A stretch of 64,000 nt of DNA from CAVSRC01 sp963781775 (lineage in GTDB: Bacteria > Pseudomonadota > Alphaproteobacteria > Rhizobiales > Kaistiaceae), in contig CAWAHE010000028.1 of assembly GCA_963781775.1 (NCBI GenBank), forward strand, positions 124,001 through 188,000. The letters run 5' to 3'. Positions 43,411 to 52,084 of the stretch are shown here, in pieces (position 1 is the first letter of the stretch; each line of letters begins with the position of its first letter). Below the pieces are notes generated by a model. That model saw only the letters and a program-made list of their open reading frames with translations, was not told the origin of the DNA and did no database searches. A program made the position numbers and the translations under genes.

Positions 43411-45519
43411 ATGAACTGGTCCGTCGTCTTCTCACCATTGCTGCCGTGGCCCTGGCTGATCGGCTTCGCGGTCGTTGCCGTATTGCTGCTTGCGCCCGGC
43501 GTCTGGCGGCGCATGCGCGGCGCCTGGTTCCGCGTTGCCGCTGCGGTCGCGCTGCTGCTCGCGCTGGCCAATCCGGTGCTTCTCAACGAACAACGCGAAC
43601 CACTATCGACCGTCGTCGCCATGGTGGTCGACAAGAGCGCCAGCCAGAACCTCGACGCCCGCGACAAGACCACCGCCGAAGCCGCCGACGCACTGGCCGC
43701 GCGTCTCGCCGAATTCCGTGGTATCGAGGTGCGTCGCATCGAGGCCGGCGGCGCCACCGGCGGCCAGCCGGTCGACGGCACCGAACTGTTCGGACCGCTG
43801 GCGACGGCGCTTGCCGACGTGCCGCCCGAGCGCATCGGCGCGGTCGTCATGCTCACTGACGGTCAGGTGCACGACATCCCGGCCGAACGCTCGGCGCTGC
43901 CGCCGAGCGCGCCACTGCATGTCCTTCTCTCGGGCCACGACGGTGAGAAGGACCGGCGCATCGTCATCGACAACGCGCCGCGCTTCGGCATCGTCAACGA
44001 AAAGCAGACGATCAAGTTTCGCGTGATCGACGAGGGGCAGACCAACGACACGGGTCGCGTCAACGTCGCGGTGAATGTCGACGGCAATCCGCTATCGGTC
44101 GAACAGGTGACGCCGGGCGTGCCCAGCGAATTCACCGTCGATGTCTCCCACGGTGGACCGAACATCATCGAGTTCGAGGCCGCACCGCTCGACGGCGAGC
44201 TGACGCCGATCAACAACCGCGCCGTCGTCTCCATCGAAGGCATTCGCGAGAACCTGCGCGTGCTGCTGGTCTCCGGCGAACCGCATGCCGGCGAGCGCAC
44301 GTGGCGCAACCTCTTGAAGTCCGATGCGTCCGTGGACCTCGTTCACTTCACCATTCTGCGCCCGCCGGAGAAGCAGGACGGCACGCCGATCAACCAGCTG
44401 TCGCTGATCGCTTTCCCGACGCGCGAGCTGTTCTCGGAGAAGATCCATCAGTTCGACCTGATCATCTTCGACCGCTACCAGCACCGCGGCGTGCTGCCCC
44501 TGCTCTACTTCGACAACATCGCCCGCTATGTGCGCGAAGGCGGCGCGCTGCTTGTCGCCGCCGGCCCCGATTACGCCGCCGCCGGCAGCATCTACGAGAC
44601 GCCGCTATCGCCGGTGCTCCCGGTCGCGCCGACCGGCAAGATCATCGAGGAGCCGTACTACGCCAAGGTCACTGATCTCGGGCAGCGTCATCCGGTCACC
44701 CGCGATCTCGAAGGCTCGAAGAGCGATCCGCCAAAGTGGGGCCGCTTCTTCCGCCTGATCGACGTCGACAAGCCGCAGGGCAACGTCGTCATGGACGGCG
44801 CCGAGAACAAGCCGCTCTTGATCCTGAACCGCGAGGGCAAGGGCCGCGTCGCCCTGCTGCTCTCCGACAACACCTGGCTGTGGGCGCGCGGCTACGAGGG
44901 CGGCGGGCCGCATGTCGACCTTTTGCGCCGGCTGGCGCACTGGCTGATGAAGGAGCCCGACCTCGAAGAGGAGGCGCTGCGCGCCAGCGCGCGCGCCGGT
45001 CAGCTGACCATCGAGCAGCAGACCATGGCCGACACCAGCCAGCCGGTGATCGTGCGCAAGCCGTCGGGCGCGGTGGAAACGGTGACGCTGAGCGCGGCCG
45101 AGCCGGGACTATGGCGAACGACCGTCCCCGCCGACGAAATCGGTCTCTATCGGCTCGAGCAGGGCGACAAGCGCGCCTTCGCCAATGTCGGCGCCGCCAA
45201 CCCGCGCGAATTCGCCGACGCCATATCGACGCCGGACAAGCTCAAACCGCTGGTCGGCGAAACCCACGGCCGCATCGCCCGCATGGCCGACGCATCCGGC
45301 AATCTCACGCTGCCGCGCATCGTGCCGGTGCGTTCGACGGTCAGCATGGCCGGTTCGGACTGGATCGGCGTGCACATGACGGACGCGAGCGTGCTCAAGG
45401 GCATCACGCGTGTGCCGCTGTTCTCGGGATTCATTGCGGTGTTCGGCATCGCCGGCCTGTTCGGCCTGCTGGCCCTGCTCGGCCTGCCCTTCGCCACCTG
45501 GATCCGCGAGGGGCGCTAG
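43411..45519 (+). CDS. Membrane protein with vWA-like and glutamine amidotransferase-like regions
   Basis: 702 residues. Two N-terminal membrane helices, then a von Willebrand-like part with a MIDAS signature (VDKSASQNLD and MLTDGQVHD). A middle part (about 290-490) resembles class I glutamine amidotransferase folds (LLVSGEPHAGERTW, FDRYQHRGVLPLLY, GGALLVAAGPD) without an obvious catalytic Cys. A C-terminal helix (GFIAVFGIAGLFGLLALLGLPF) re-enters the membrane. Last gene of the MoxR cluster. Likely an envelope-assembly component; specific role unknown. Confidence 0.88.
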   Translation: MNWSVVFSPLLPWPWLIGFAVVAVLLLAPGVWRRMRGAWFRVAAAVALLLALANPVLLNEQREPLSTVVAMVVDKSASQNLDARDKTTAEAADALAARLAEFRGIEVRRIEAGGATGGQPVDGTELFGPLATALADVPPERIGAVVMLTDGQVHDIPAERSALPPSAPLHVLLSGHDGEKDRRIVIDNAPRFGIVNEKQTIKFRVIDEGQTNDTGRVNVAVNVDGNPLSVEQVTPGVPSEFTVDVSHGGPNIIEFEAAPLDGELTPINNRAVVSIEGIRENLRVLLVSGEPHAGERTWRNLLKSDASVDLVHFTILRPPEKQDGTPINQLSLIAFPTRELFSEKIHQFDLIIFDRYQHRGVLPLLYFDNIARYVREGGALLVAAGPDYAAAGSIYETPLSPVLPVAPTGKIIEEPYYAKVTDLGQRHPVTRDLEGSKSDPPKWGRFFRLIDVDKPQGNVVMDGAENKPLLILNREGKGRVALLLSDNTWLWARGYEGGGPHVDLLRRLAHWLMKEPDLEEEALRASARAGQLTIEQQTMADTSQPVIVRKPSGAVETVTLSAAEPGLWRTTVPADEIGLYRLEQGDKRAFANVGAANPREFADAISTPDKLKPLVGETHGRIARMADASGNLTLPRIVPVRSTVSMAGSDWIGVHMTDASVLKGITRVPLFSGFIAVFGIAGLFGLLALLGLPFATWIREGR

Positions 45520-45521
45520 TC

Positions 45522-45564
45522 GCCCGGCGGGAGACGCCGGGCGCAAGGTGAGGACCTTCGGTCC
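45522..45564. terminator. Paired hairpins in a convergent spacer
   Basis: Between the MoxR cluster and infA, two stems: GCCCGGCG-GGAGA-CGCCGGGC (45522-45542) and GGACC-TTC-GGTCC (45552-45564), the second followed by CTTT on the plus strand. Placement between convergent genes fits a bidirectional terminator. Confidence 0.65.
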
Positions 45565-45566
45565 CT

Positions 45567-45839
45567 TTACCGGCGCTTGAACATTGGACGGCGCGGCGCG
45601 TTCGACGGCGCCATCGCCTCGGTCTTGTGGCGGAAATTGATCCGCCCCTTTTCCAGATCGTACGGCGTCATCTCCACGCGCACCCGGTCGCCGGCGAGCG
45701 TGCGGATGCGGTTCTTGCGCATGCGCCCCGCCGCGTAGGCGAGGATGACGTGATCGTTGTCCAGCTTGACGCGGAAGTTACCGTCAGGGAGCACCTCGGT
45801 GACGGTCCCCTCGAATTCCAGAAGTTCTTCTTTTGCCAC
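45567..45839 (-). CDS. infA: Translation initiation factor IF-1
   Basis: Single OB-fold protein that fills the ribosomal A site during initiation. 90 residues with the core FEGTVTEVLPDGNFRVKLDN, GRMRKNRIRTLAGDRVRVEMTPYDLEKGRINFRHK split over the fold (motifs given in part), plus an 18-residue basic tail beyond the usual 72. GTG start at 45839 after GGAGAG. It follows rhlE with 12 bp between; infA is duplicated in some rhizobia, so a second copy may exist elsewhere. Confidence 0.95.
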   Translation of the reverse strand: MAKEELLEFEGTVTEVLPDGNFRVKLDNDHVILAYAAGRMRKNRIRTLAGDRVRVEMTPYDLEKGRINFRHKTEAMAPSNAPRRPMFKRR

Positions 45840-45851
45840 TGGCTCTCCCCT

Positions 45852-47207
45852 CTACTGAGCGGGCCGGATCGCGGGACCGCGGCGCGCGGGTTCAAGGAAG
45901 CTTGCCCCGGCAATGCCGTTGGCGTGCTGCCGCCCGGGTGCGCCGGCCGCATTGAACTCCGGCCGCTTCTTCTCCGGCCCACGATTGTTGCCGCGACGAC
46001 GCTGCTGCTGCCGCTGCTTCTTCGGTGCGTTGCCCGACGGCCCGCCGGCTGACCGCGGCGTCCCGTTTCGGGCGGCGGGAGAATGCCCCTCCGTGCCCGA
46101 TCCGGCAATCTGCCGGCGGATCAACTTTTCGATGTCGCGCATGAACGGGATTTCGTCGCTGCTGACCAGCGAGATGGCGACGCCTTCCGCCCCGGCGCGC
46201 GCCGTGCGGCCAATGCGGTGGACGTAGCTCTCCGGGATGTTGGGCAGGTCATAGTTGATGACGTGGCTGACGCCGTCGACGTCGATGCCGCGCGCCGCGA
46301 TGTCGGTGGCGATCAGCGTCTTGATGCGGCCTGACCGGAACGCCGCCATGACGCGGTCGCGCTGGCCCTGCGACTTGTTGCCGTGGATCGCCTCGGCCGC
46401 GATGCCGGCCCTGACCAGCTCGCGCACGACGCGGTCGGCGCCGTGCTTGGTGCGCGTGAAGACCAGCGCCCGGTCGACCGGCTCACGCTTGAGCAGCATG
46501 GCAAGCATGTCCGGCTTGCCCGCCTTCTCGACGCGAACGGCGCGCTGGTCGATCTTTTCGACCGTGGTCGCCTGCGGCGTCACCTCAACGGTGACCGGAT
46601 CGGTCAGCATGTGGCTGGCGAGCTTGCCGGTCTCGTTCGCCATGGTGGCGGAGAAGAACAGCGTCTGCCGCTTGGCCGGCAGCAGCGCGACGATCTTCCG
46701 GATGTCATGGATGAAGCCCATGTCGAGCATGCGGTCGGCTTCGTCGAGCACGAGCACTTCGACATCGTCGAAGCGGACGGCGCGGCTGTTGTAGAGATCG
46801 AGCAGGCGGCCGGGCGTGGCGACCAGCACGTCGACGCCGCGCGTCATGGTGCGGATCTGCTTGCCGATCGGCACGCCGCCGATGACCAGCGTCGACGAGA
46901 CGCGCAGGTGGCGGCCGTAGGTCGCGAAACTGTCGACGATCTGACCACCAAGCTCGCGCGTCGGCGCCAGCACCAGCACGCGGCAGCTCTTCGGCTGAAG
47001 CGCACGGCCGTTGCCGTATAGGCGGTGAAGGATCGGAAGGGCGAAGGCGGCCGTTTTGCCGGTGCCGGTCTGCGCGATGCCGACGAGGTCGCGTCCGAGA
47101 AGGACTGCAGGGATGGCCGCGGCCTGGATCGGCGTCGGCTCGGAATAGCGCTCCTCAATGAGAGCGCGGGTAATGGGCTCGGCGAGGCCGAGAGAATCGA
47201 AGTTCAT
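45852..47207 (-). CDS. rhlE: DEAD-box RNA helicase, RhlE-like
   Basis: ATP-dependent RNA helicase acting in rRNA maturation or mRNA decay. All motifs are present: Q-motif EPTPIQAAAIP, motif I AQTGTGKTAAF, Ia PTRELGGQI, DEAD in VLDEADRMLDMGF, SAT (FFSATMAN), and HRIGRTARA. The 451-residue protein ends in a Gly/Gln/Arg-rich tail typical of RhlE. Located upstream of infA on the same strand, so both may respond together in cold stress. The 201-bp upstream region contains several hairpins. Confidence 0.95.
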   Translation of the reverse strand: MNFDSLGLAEPITRALIEERYSEPTPIQAAAIPAVLLGRDLVGIAQTGTGKTAAFALPILHRLYGNGRALQPKSCRVLVLAPTRELGGQIVDSFATYGRHLRVSSTLVIGGVPIGKQIRTMTRGVDVLVATPGRLLDLYNSRAVRFDDVEVLVLDEADRMLDMGFIHDIRKIVALLPAKRQTLFFSATMANETGKLASHMLTDPVTVEVTPQATTVEKIDQRAVRVEKAGKPDMLAMLLKREPVDRALVFTRTKHGADRVVRELVRAGIAAEAIHGNKSQGQRDRVMAAFRSGRIKTLIATDIAARGIDVDGVSHVINYDLPNIPESYVHRIGRTARAGAEGVAISLVSSDEIPFMRDIEKLIRRQIAGSGTEGHSPAARNGTPRSAGGPSGNAPKKQRQQQRRRGNNRGPEKKRPEFNAAGAPGRQHANGIAGASFLEPARRGPAIRPAQ

Positions 47208-47408
47208 GAGAACGTATGTGCTTTCAAAACAAACGCAGCGGGCGGCGGCTCGTTAACGAGCGCCGATCGCGGGGTCCATCTGGACACCCCGCGTGGCCTG
47301 GGCTGTCGATGCTTGGTGGATGAAACGGGCGAGAAACCGGATTGACGGATTCGTGCAACGCGGCCCGTGCAGCGGTGATATGAGCCAGAACCTGTTGCAT
47401 TGCAACAA
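47208..47408 (-). promoter_or_regulatory. Structured leader region upstream of rhlE
   Basis: The spacer between the GNAT gene and rhlE carries a perfect 14-bp palindrome GCTCGTTAACGAGC (47248-47261), a longer hairpin with arms GCGGGGTCCA and TGGACACCCCGC (47269-47292), and TGTTGC-ATT-GCAACA (47393-47407), which abuts the GNAT stop and may end its transcript. A structured leader fits cold-inducible helicase genes; this is inference. Confidence 0.4.
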
Positions 47409-47927
47409 TTATTTCGGCCAGTCGTCCGGTGGCGCCCGCTCCGCGGCCCCCGACAACCCGTCCAGCGCGCCCTCTGCCAGCCCCGAAACCAGCACCCGGT
47501 CGGGATCGACCCAGGCCGGCAGCGTGATGACGTCGCGGCCGAGAAAGGTAAAGCCGAGCGGCCCGTAATAGGGCAGATCGCCGACCAGCATGACGACCCG
47601 GTGGCCACGGTCGCGGGCCGCCGCGCACGTCGTCCGCACAAGGGCCCGCCCCGCCCCACGCCCCTTGAATTCCGGATCGACGACCAGCGGTCCGAGGATC
47701 AACGCGGGCCGGCCGCCGATGAGAATCGGCGTCATGCGTACGGAGGCGACGAGCCGACCGCCGGCGAGCGCCACGAACGAGAGGTTCGGATCGGCCGGCA
47801 CGCCATCGCGCAACACATAGGCGGCGCGCTTGAAGCGCTCCGGCCCGAAGAGGGACGCGTAGAAGGCTTCGATGATCGGCACGTCAGCCGGCTGTTCAAG
47901 CCGGTAGGCGAAGGTTTCGGAAGTCAT
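47409..47927 (-). CDS. GNAT family N-acetyltransferase
   Basis: 172-residue acetyltransferase. The acetyl-CoA-binding segment is ILGPLVVDPEFKGRGAGRALV, and the C-terminal part (VVMLVGDLPYYGPLGFTFL) is typical of the YhbS-like subgroup. The start at 47927 begins MTSETFAYRLEQPAD, the usual first strand; an upstream reading to 48029 is unsupported. Substrate unknown, possibly an amine or an amino terminus. Followed downstream by rhlE's leader. Confidence 0.88.
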   Translation of the reverse strand: MTSETFAYRLEQPADVPIIEAFYASLFGPERFKRAAYVLRDGVPADPNLSFVALAGGRLVASVRMTPILIGGRPALILGPLVVDPEFKGRGAGRALVRTTCAAARDRGHRVVMLVGDLPYYGPLGFTFLGRDVITLPAWVDPDRVLVSGLAEGALDGLSGAAERAPPDDWPK

Positions 47928-48122
47928 GACAGGACCCGGACAAGGAGATCGGAACGATCCGGCCCTTTTTGAGGCGCTCTTAGGCGCCCGCTGACGGCCG
48001 GACAGCGGCAAGGCGTGACCGAGGGTCACGTCGCTCCGCTCGTCGTCGCAGGCCAGCCAGGATTGTCACCACAAGTTCCTCCGAAGCGCGCCGATAGCAT
48101 GCGGCCGGGCGGCCGTCCAGCG

Positions 48123-48587
48123 TCACCACTCGGCCGATGGCGCGCTCCTCCCCGCGATTTCGTCGAGCCGCCGGCGGGTGGCGTCGGTGACGCCCTCGGG
48201 CAGCGCGTCGAGGGCAAAGAAGCCGCAGGCAACGATCTCCATGTTGGGCACCTTCGGCGGTTCCGGCTGGCTCCACGCCCGGCAGACGTAAAGGGCGACA
48301 TGATCGCGCGCCCATCCGCCCATGTTGAGGTAGAGGCCGAACAGTTCCGACGGCCCGTCGAGGCGGACACCGCCCTCCTCTCTCAGTTCGCGCTCCAAAG
48401 CGGCGTGCATCGTTTCGCCCGGCTCGACGCCACCGCCCGGCATGTGCCAGCCCGGCGTGTAGCTGTGCTTGACCAGGAATACGCGGCCCTCGCCATCGAG
48501 CACCGCTGCGCGCACGCCGAGCGTCATGCCGCGGCGGAAGCGCGCCAGGAGCAGGTAAGCGCGGGAAATGATGCGGATTCTGGCCAT
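48123..48587 (-). CDS. NUDIX hydrolase
   Basis: 154-residue hydrolase of nucleoside-diphosphate derivatives. The Nudix box is GGGVEPGETMHAALERELREEGG, split by no indel and complete (G5-E-REx2EE pattern, written here in part), preceded by HSYTPGWHMPG. ATG at 48587 chosen over a much longer reading to 48818, which carries no homology. The substrate (dNTP, ADP-ribose, cap-like) cannot be told. Upstream of it lies a 284-bp divergent spacer that contains one small ORF. Confidence 0.88.
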   Translation of the reverse strand: MARIRIISRAYLLLARFRRGMTLGVRAAVLDGEGRVFLVKHSYTPGWHMPGGGVEPGETMHAALERELREEGGVRLDGPSELFGLYLNMGGWARDHVALYVCRAWSQPEPPKVPNMEIVACGFFALDALPEGVTDATRRRLDEIAGRSAPSAEW

Positions 48588-48710
48588 CGTTAAGCCTTGG
48601 GAAACCGGCCATGCGCGCCACGCAGGTGAGACCGGCGCAAGCTGGAGTGGCAATTCAATACCGGGCACCGTACATGACAGGTACACCTCGAATACCTGAA
48701 AAGAGCCAAT

Positions 48711-48821
48711 ATGTTTGCCTTCTTCTTTCGCCCCCGCAGACAGCGCCGCTACGTGTGGACGCCTGCGGTCGATTTCAGCAACCGCGGCGTCATCGCGGCG
48801 CTGATGACGTTCGGCCACTAA
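48711..48821 (+). CDS. Possible small protein of 36 residues
   Basis: In the 284-bp spacer between the NUDIX and phosphoesterase genes, an ATG at 48711 opens 36 codons ending TAA at 48821. The sequence is basic at the start and then mixed (WTPAVDFSNRGVIAALMTFGH), looking more like a folded small protein than random. Only a weak AAGAG precedes it. No known family; could equally be chance. Confidence 0.3.
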   Translation: MFAFFFRPRRQRRYVWTPAVDFSNRGVIAALMTFGH

Positions 48822-48871
48822 GCACCCGCTGACGCTTTACGCCGCCCGACCCGTTCGCTAAAGCGGCGGGA

Positions 48872-49777
48872 ATGGCGCTGCTTGCCCAGTTCTCGGACGT
48901 TCACCTCGGCCCCCTGCCGCCTGTGAGGCTTGCCGATCTCGCGTCCAAGCGCGTGCTGGGCTACGCCAACTGGCAACGCAACCGCGTCCGGCACCATGAC
49001 GACACCGTCCTGGCGGCGCTGGTTGCCGACATGCGCACGATGCGGCCCGATCAGATCGTCGTCACTGGCGACCTGGTCAACCTTGGCCTGCCGGCCGAGT
49101 ATCCCGCGGCGCTTGCCTGGTTGAAAACTCTCGGCCCCGCGCATGACGTGACCGTAGTGCCGGGCAATCACGACGCCTATGTGCGCACCGCCGTCGAGCA
49201 CTTCACCAGCCAATGGCGCGACTTCGCCTCCGGCGATGATGGCCGTCCCGGGCAACCAGCATTTCCCTTCCTGCGCCGGCGCGGTCCCCTCGCCCTGATC
49301 GGCGTATCGACCGCCGTTCCCACCGCGCCGCTGATGGCCACCGGTCGCGTCGGCGCCGAACAGGCCGCCACGCTCGGCCGCCTGCTCGACGAGGCCGGCA
49401 AGGACGGCCTGTTTCGCGTCGTGCTGATCCATCACCCGATCGCCAAAGGCTCGACGCTTTGGCACCGGCGACTGGTGGACGCCGATCGGATTCGCGTGGA
49501 AATCGCCCGGCACGGCGCCGAACTGCTGCTGCACGGCCACAATCACAGAACGAGCGTATCGAGCGTGCCGGGACCGCGCGGCCCGGTGCCGATGATCGGC
49601 GCGACCGCCGCATCGCTTCGCCCGCACGCCGGTCATCCGGGCGGCGGCTACAATCTCTTCGACATTCAGGGCGAACCGGGCGCATGGCGCGCCACCATGC
49701 GCGAACGAGTCGCCACGGGAGGCGGCACGGTCGCCACCCATTCCGAGCAGGTGCTGGAAATTCCGCCGGGCGGCTAG
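48872..49777 (+). CDS. Calcineurin-like metallophosphoesterase
   Basis: 301-residue metal-dependent phosphodiesterase with the ordered motifs QFSDVHL (DxH), VTGDLVN (GD), VPGNHDAY (GNHD), IHHPI, and LLHGHNH (GHxH). No signal peptide. Closest to Icc-type cAMP or lipid phosphodiesterases, but the substrate is unproven. ATG at 48872 after GGCGGGA. Its stop overlaps that of the convergent hypothetical gene by four bases. Confidence 0.9.
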   Translation: MALLAQFSDVHLGPLPPVRLADLASKRVLGYANWQRNRVRHHDDTVLAALVADMRTMRPDQIVVTGDLVNLGLPAEYPAALAWLKTLGPAHDVTVVPGNHDAYVRTAVEHFTSQWRDFASGDDGRPGQPAFPFLRRRGPLALIGVSTAVPTAPLMATGRVGAEQAATLGRLLDEAGKDGLFRVVLIHHPIAKGSTLWHRRLVDADRIRVEIARHGAELLLHGHNHRTSVSSVPGPRGPVPMIGATAASLRPHAGHPGGGYNLFDIQGEPGAWRATMRERVATGGGTVATHSEQVLEIPPGG

Positions 49778-50394
49778 ACGCGCATCCAGGCGTAGCCGAA
49801 CAGGACGATGGCGCCGATCAGGATGCCGCCCAGAAACGCGGCCACCACCCAGCCGAGATTGCGCCCGTCGAAACGTGCCGGTCGCGCGGAAGGCTCCTTG
49901 GCGCTGACGGCCACCGCCACCTCGTGGGCTTCCTGCCGGCGCGTGGTGTCGTCGCGCACCAGCCGTTTGATCAGCCAGTCACCCTCGATGGCGCGTTCGC
50001 GCTCGATGATGCGTTCGGCGACGTAATGCGTGACCGTATCGGCGACATCGGCGAGGCTGCCGCTCTCGACGATCACCGTGCGGCCGAGGCGCGTATCCTT
50101 GAGGAAGCGATAGGTGCGCCTGTCGCGCCCCATGGTCACGAACGAGGTCATGTCGATCCACAGGCGCGGCGGCGCGCCCGGCGCCACGGTGAAGATGAAC
50201 TGGTCGTCGTCGGGCGGCACTTCGGCGAAGACGCTGCGCAGTTCCTCGGCTAATAGCTCCAGGCGCGCCCGCTCGGCATCGCGGAGTTCCACCACGACGT
50301 CGGATCGCTCGGTCTCGGCGGTGCGCACCTTGCGGATGGTATCGCGCAGGCTGCGGACATTGCCGGTATTGGTATTGTCAGGCGTGTCGCTCAA
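49774..50394 (-). CDS. Uncharacterised tail-anchored protein
   Basis: 206 residues from a TTG start at 50394, which has GGAG seven bases ahead. The middle part (about 30-150) is soluble with alternating helices and strands (FAEVPPDDDQFIFTVAP, WIDMTSFVTMGRDRRTYRF), and the C-terminus has a single membrane helix (VVAAFLGGILIGAIVLFGYAWM) with three residues after it, the layout of a tail-anchored protein facing the cytosol. No family known to me. Divergent from the YbaK gene. Confidence 0.78.
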   Translation of the reverse strand: MSDTPDNTNTGNVRSLRDTIRKVRTAETERSDVVVELRDAERARLELLAEELRSVFAEVPPDDDQFIFTVAPGAPPRLWIDMTSFVTMGRDRRTYRFLKDTRLGRTVIVESGSLADVADTVTHYVAERIIERERAIEGDWLIKRLVRDDTTRRQEAHEVAVAVSAKEPSARPARFDGRNLGWVVAAFLGGILIGAIVLFGYAWMRV

Positions 50395-50498
50395 GGGACG
50401 GCTCCAGCACTGTGCGCGACGGTTAATGAAGTGTTAGCAAAAACCAAGAGGCCGCGCAGCGGAATGTGCACGGACCGGACCAGAGGAGATGACCCGAA

Positions 50499-50975
50499 AT
50501 GAATGGCCTTCCCGCGGCGGCGCAGAAAGTTCAGGACGCCGCCGATACGCTCGGCCTGGACGTGACCGTCCGCATCATGGAACAGGCGACGCGCACCGCC
50601 GAGGAAGCCGCGGCGGCCTGCGGCTGCACCGTCGGCCAGATTGTCAAGTCATTGATCTTTCGAGGAAAAGAATCGGGAAGCCCGTTCCTGCTGCTGGTTG
50701 CCGGCACCAACCGGGTCAACGAAGCGGCCATGGCGGAGCGTCTCGGCGAGGCGATCGTGCGGCCCGACGCCGCTTTCGTCCGCGAGGCGACCGGCTTCGC
50801 TATTGGCGGAATTCCGCCATTTGGCCACGCAAGCCAGTTGGTGACGCGGCTCGACGCCGATCTGTTGCAATTTGACACGGTGTGGGCGGCGGCCGGGACA
50901 CCCAACGCAATTTTCGAGGTCAGCCCGGCCCGGCTACGGGATGCGACCGACGCCATCGTGATTTCGATGACCTAG
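50499..50975 (+). CDS. YbaK/EbsC-type aminoacyl-tRNA deacylase
   Basis: 158-residue editing-domain protein that hydrolyses mis-acylated tRNA (often Cys-tRNA-Pro or Ala-tRNA-Pro). Fold markers: EEAAAACGCTVGQIVKSLIF with the conserved Lys, LLLVAGTNRVNE, and GFAIGGIPPFGH near the C-terminus. ATG at 50499 with a strong AGAGGAG element ahead. Stand-alone, divergent from the tail-anchored gene and convergent with the sigma factor gene. Confidence 0.92.
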   Translation: MNGLPAAAQKVQDAADTLGLDVTVRIMEQATRTAEEAAAACGCTVGQIVKSLIFRGKESGSPFLLLVAGTNRVNEAAMAERLGEAIVRPDAAFVREATGFAIGGIPPFGHASQLVTRLDADLLQFDTVWAAAGTPNAIFEVSPARLRDATDAIVISMT

Positions 50976-50976
50976 C

Positions 50977-51861
50977 CTAAAATTCGAGGTCCATCGCGGC
51001 CATGGTGCGGGCGTCGACGATCAGGCTGATCTCGACGATCTTGCCGTTCTCGACGACAAAGTCGAAGACCGAGAAGGGCCGCCCATCCGGCGCGAAGACA
51101 AGTCCCGGCACGCCATCCACCATGGCTGGCTGCGCCGCCGCGGCACGGCCACTGAAAACGTTCGCGATGGCCTCGCGACCATGGATTTCCGATCTGATCG
51201 GAGGCGCGCCAAGGCTCGCCCGGGCAACACTCGCCTCGACCGCCGCCGCGTCGGCACGCAGCACGACGTCGGGATCGAGCACGGCCAGCAGGGCCGAAAA
51301 ATCGCCCTGCCTCGAGGCGGCGAGAAAGGCATCGACGACCTCGCGCTGCCTCGCGCGATCGGCGTCTGGCGTCGCCGGCGCGCCCTGAACGCGCCGGCGT
51401 CCGCGGCTCGCGAGTTGACGGGCTGCGGCCGGCGAGCGGCCGACAACCGGCGCGATGTCGTTGAAGGACAGATCGAACATGTCGTGGAGCACGAAGGCCA
51501 CCCGCTCGGCCGGCGGGAGTGTTTCGAGCACGACGAGCATGGCGACGCCGACGGAATCCGCGACCTGCCTTTCCTGTTCGGCATCTCCGGCGGCGGGCAA
51601 CGCCTCGGCCTCGCGGCCGATCGGCTCCTCGCGCCGCGATTTCCTGGCGCGAAGCATATCAAGGCAGATCCGGGCGACGACGGTGGTGAGCCACGCGACG
51701 CGATTTTCGACGGCGGCCGGGTCGCCGCGGACGAGGCGGAGCCAGGCTTCCTGAATTGCATCCTCGGCCTCGCTCGCGGAACCCAGCATGCGATAGGCGA
51801 TCGCCCTGAGATGTGGGCGGCTGCCGTCGAACTGCTCCTTCAGGATCTTGTTCTCGTCCAT
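50977..51861 (-). CDS. ECF sigma factor with SnoaL-like C-terminal domain
   Basis: 294 residues. Sigma region 2 (LRAIAYRMLGSASEAEDAIQEAWLRL) and region 4 (LPPAERVAFVLHDMFDLSFNDIAPVVGRS) are followed by a SnoaL/NTF2-like domain (about 190-294: AFLAASRQGDFSALLAVLDPDVVL, FVVENGKIVEI), the layout of the SigJ/ECF41 group, where the extension tunes activity. The DGGGR-type motif of classical ECF41 is not seen. The ATG at 51861 is chosen because a promoter-like element sits at 51897-51923, upstream of it and inside any longer reading. Divergent from a YCII-domain gene, with matching promoter elements on both sides. Confidence 0.9.
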   Translation of the reverse strand: MDENKILKEQFDGSRPHLRAIAYRMLGSASEAEDAIQEAWLRLVRGDPAAVENRVAWLTTVVARICLDMLRARKSRREEPIGREAEALPAAGDAEQERQVADSVGVAMLVVLETLPPAERVAFVLHDMFDLSFNDIAPVVGRSPAAARQLASRGRRRVQGAPATPDADRARQREVVDAFLAASRQGDFSALLAVLDPDVVLRADAAAVEASVARASLGAPPIRSEIHGREAIANVFSGRAAAAQPAMVDGVPGLVFAPDGRPFSVFDFVVENGKIVEISLIVDARTMAAMDLEF

Positions 51862-51896
51862 CGTCACATTCCCGGCGTGCATTCCGTCATGAGTAT

Positions 51897-51923
51897 GACG
51901 GTCTGCGGCGAGGAATTGTGACA
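51897..51923 (-). promoter_or_regulatory. ECF41-type promoter driving the sigma factor gene
   Basis: On the minus strand TGTCACA (51917-51923) is separated by exactly 16 bp from CGTC (51897-51900), identical to the published ECF41 consensus TGTCACA-N16-CGTC. It would start transcription about 30-40 bp before the sigma gene ATG, giving autoregulation. Confidence 0.75.
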
Positions 51924-51982
51924 GGGCTTTCCGCATCGAGACGAACGGCTGTCGGTCCGCCCGGCGATGGAGATCGCCCCCT

Positions 51983-52009
51983 GGTCACATTCCGACCCTT
52001 CGCATCGTC
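51983..52009 (+). promoter_or_regulatory. ECF41-type promoter driving the YCII gene
   Basis: GGTCACA (51983-51989), one base off TGTCACA, then exactly 16 bp, then CGTC (52006-52009), on the plus strand. It lies about 75 bp upstream of the YCII gene, making that gene a probable direct target of the neighbouring sigma factor. Confidence 0.65.
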
Positions 52010-52084
52010 ATCCAGTGCGTGGACCGACGGATTGGGATCCACGCCAAGGCTCACGTTCAACCGAAGCTCCTGGAGGTTAAGGCC

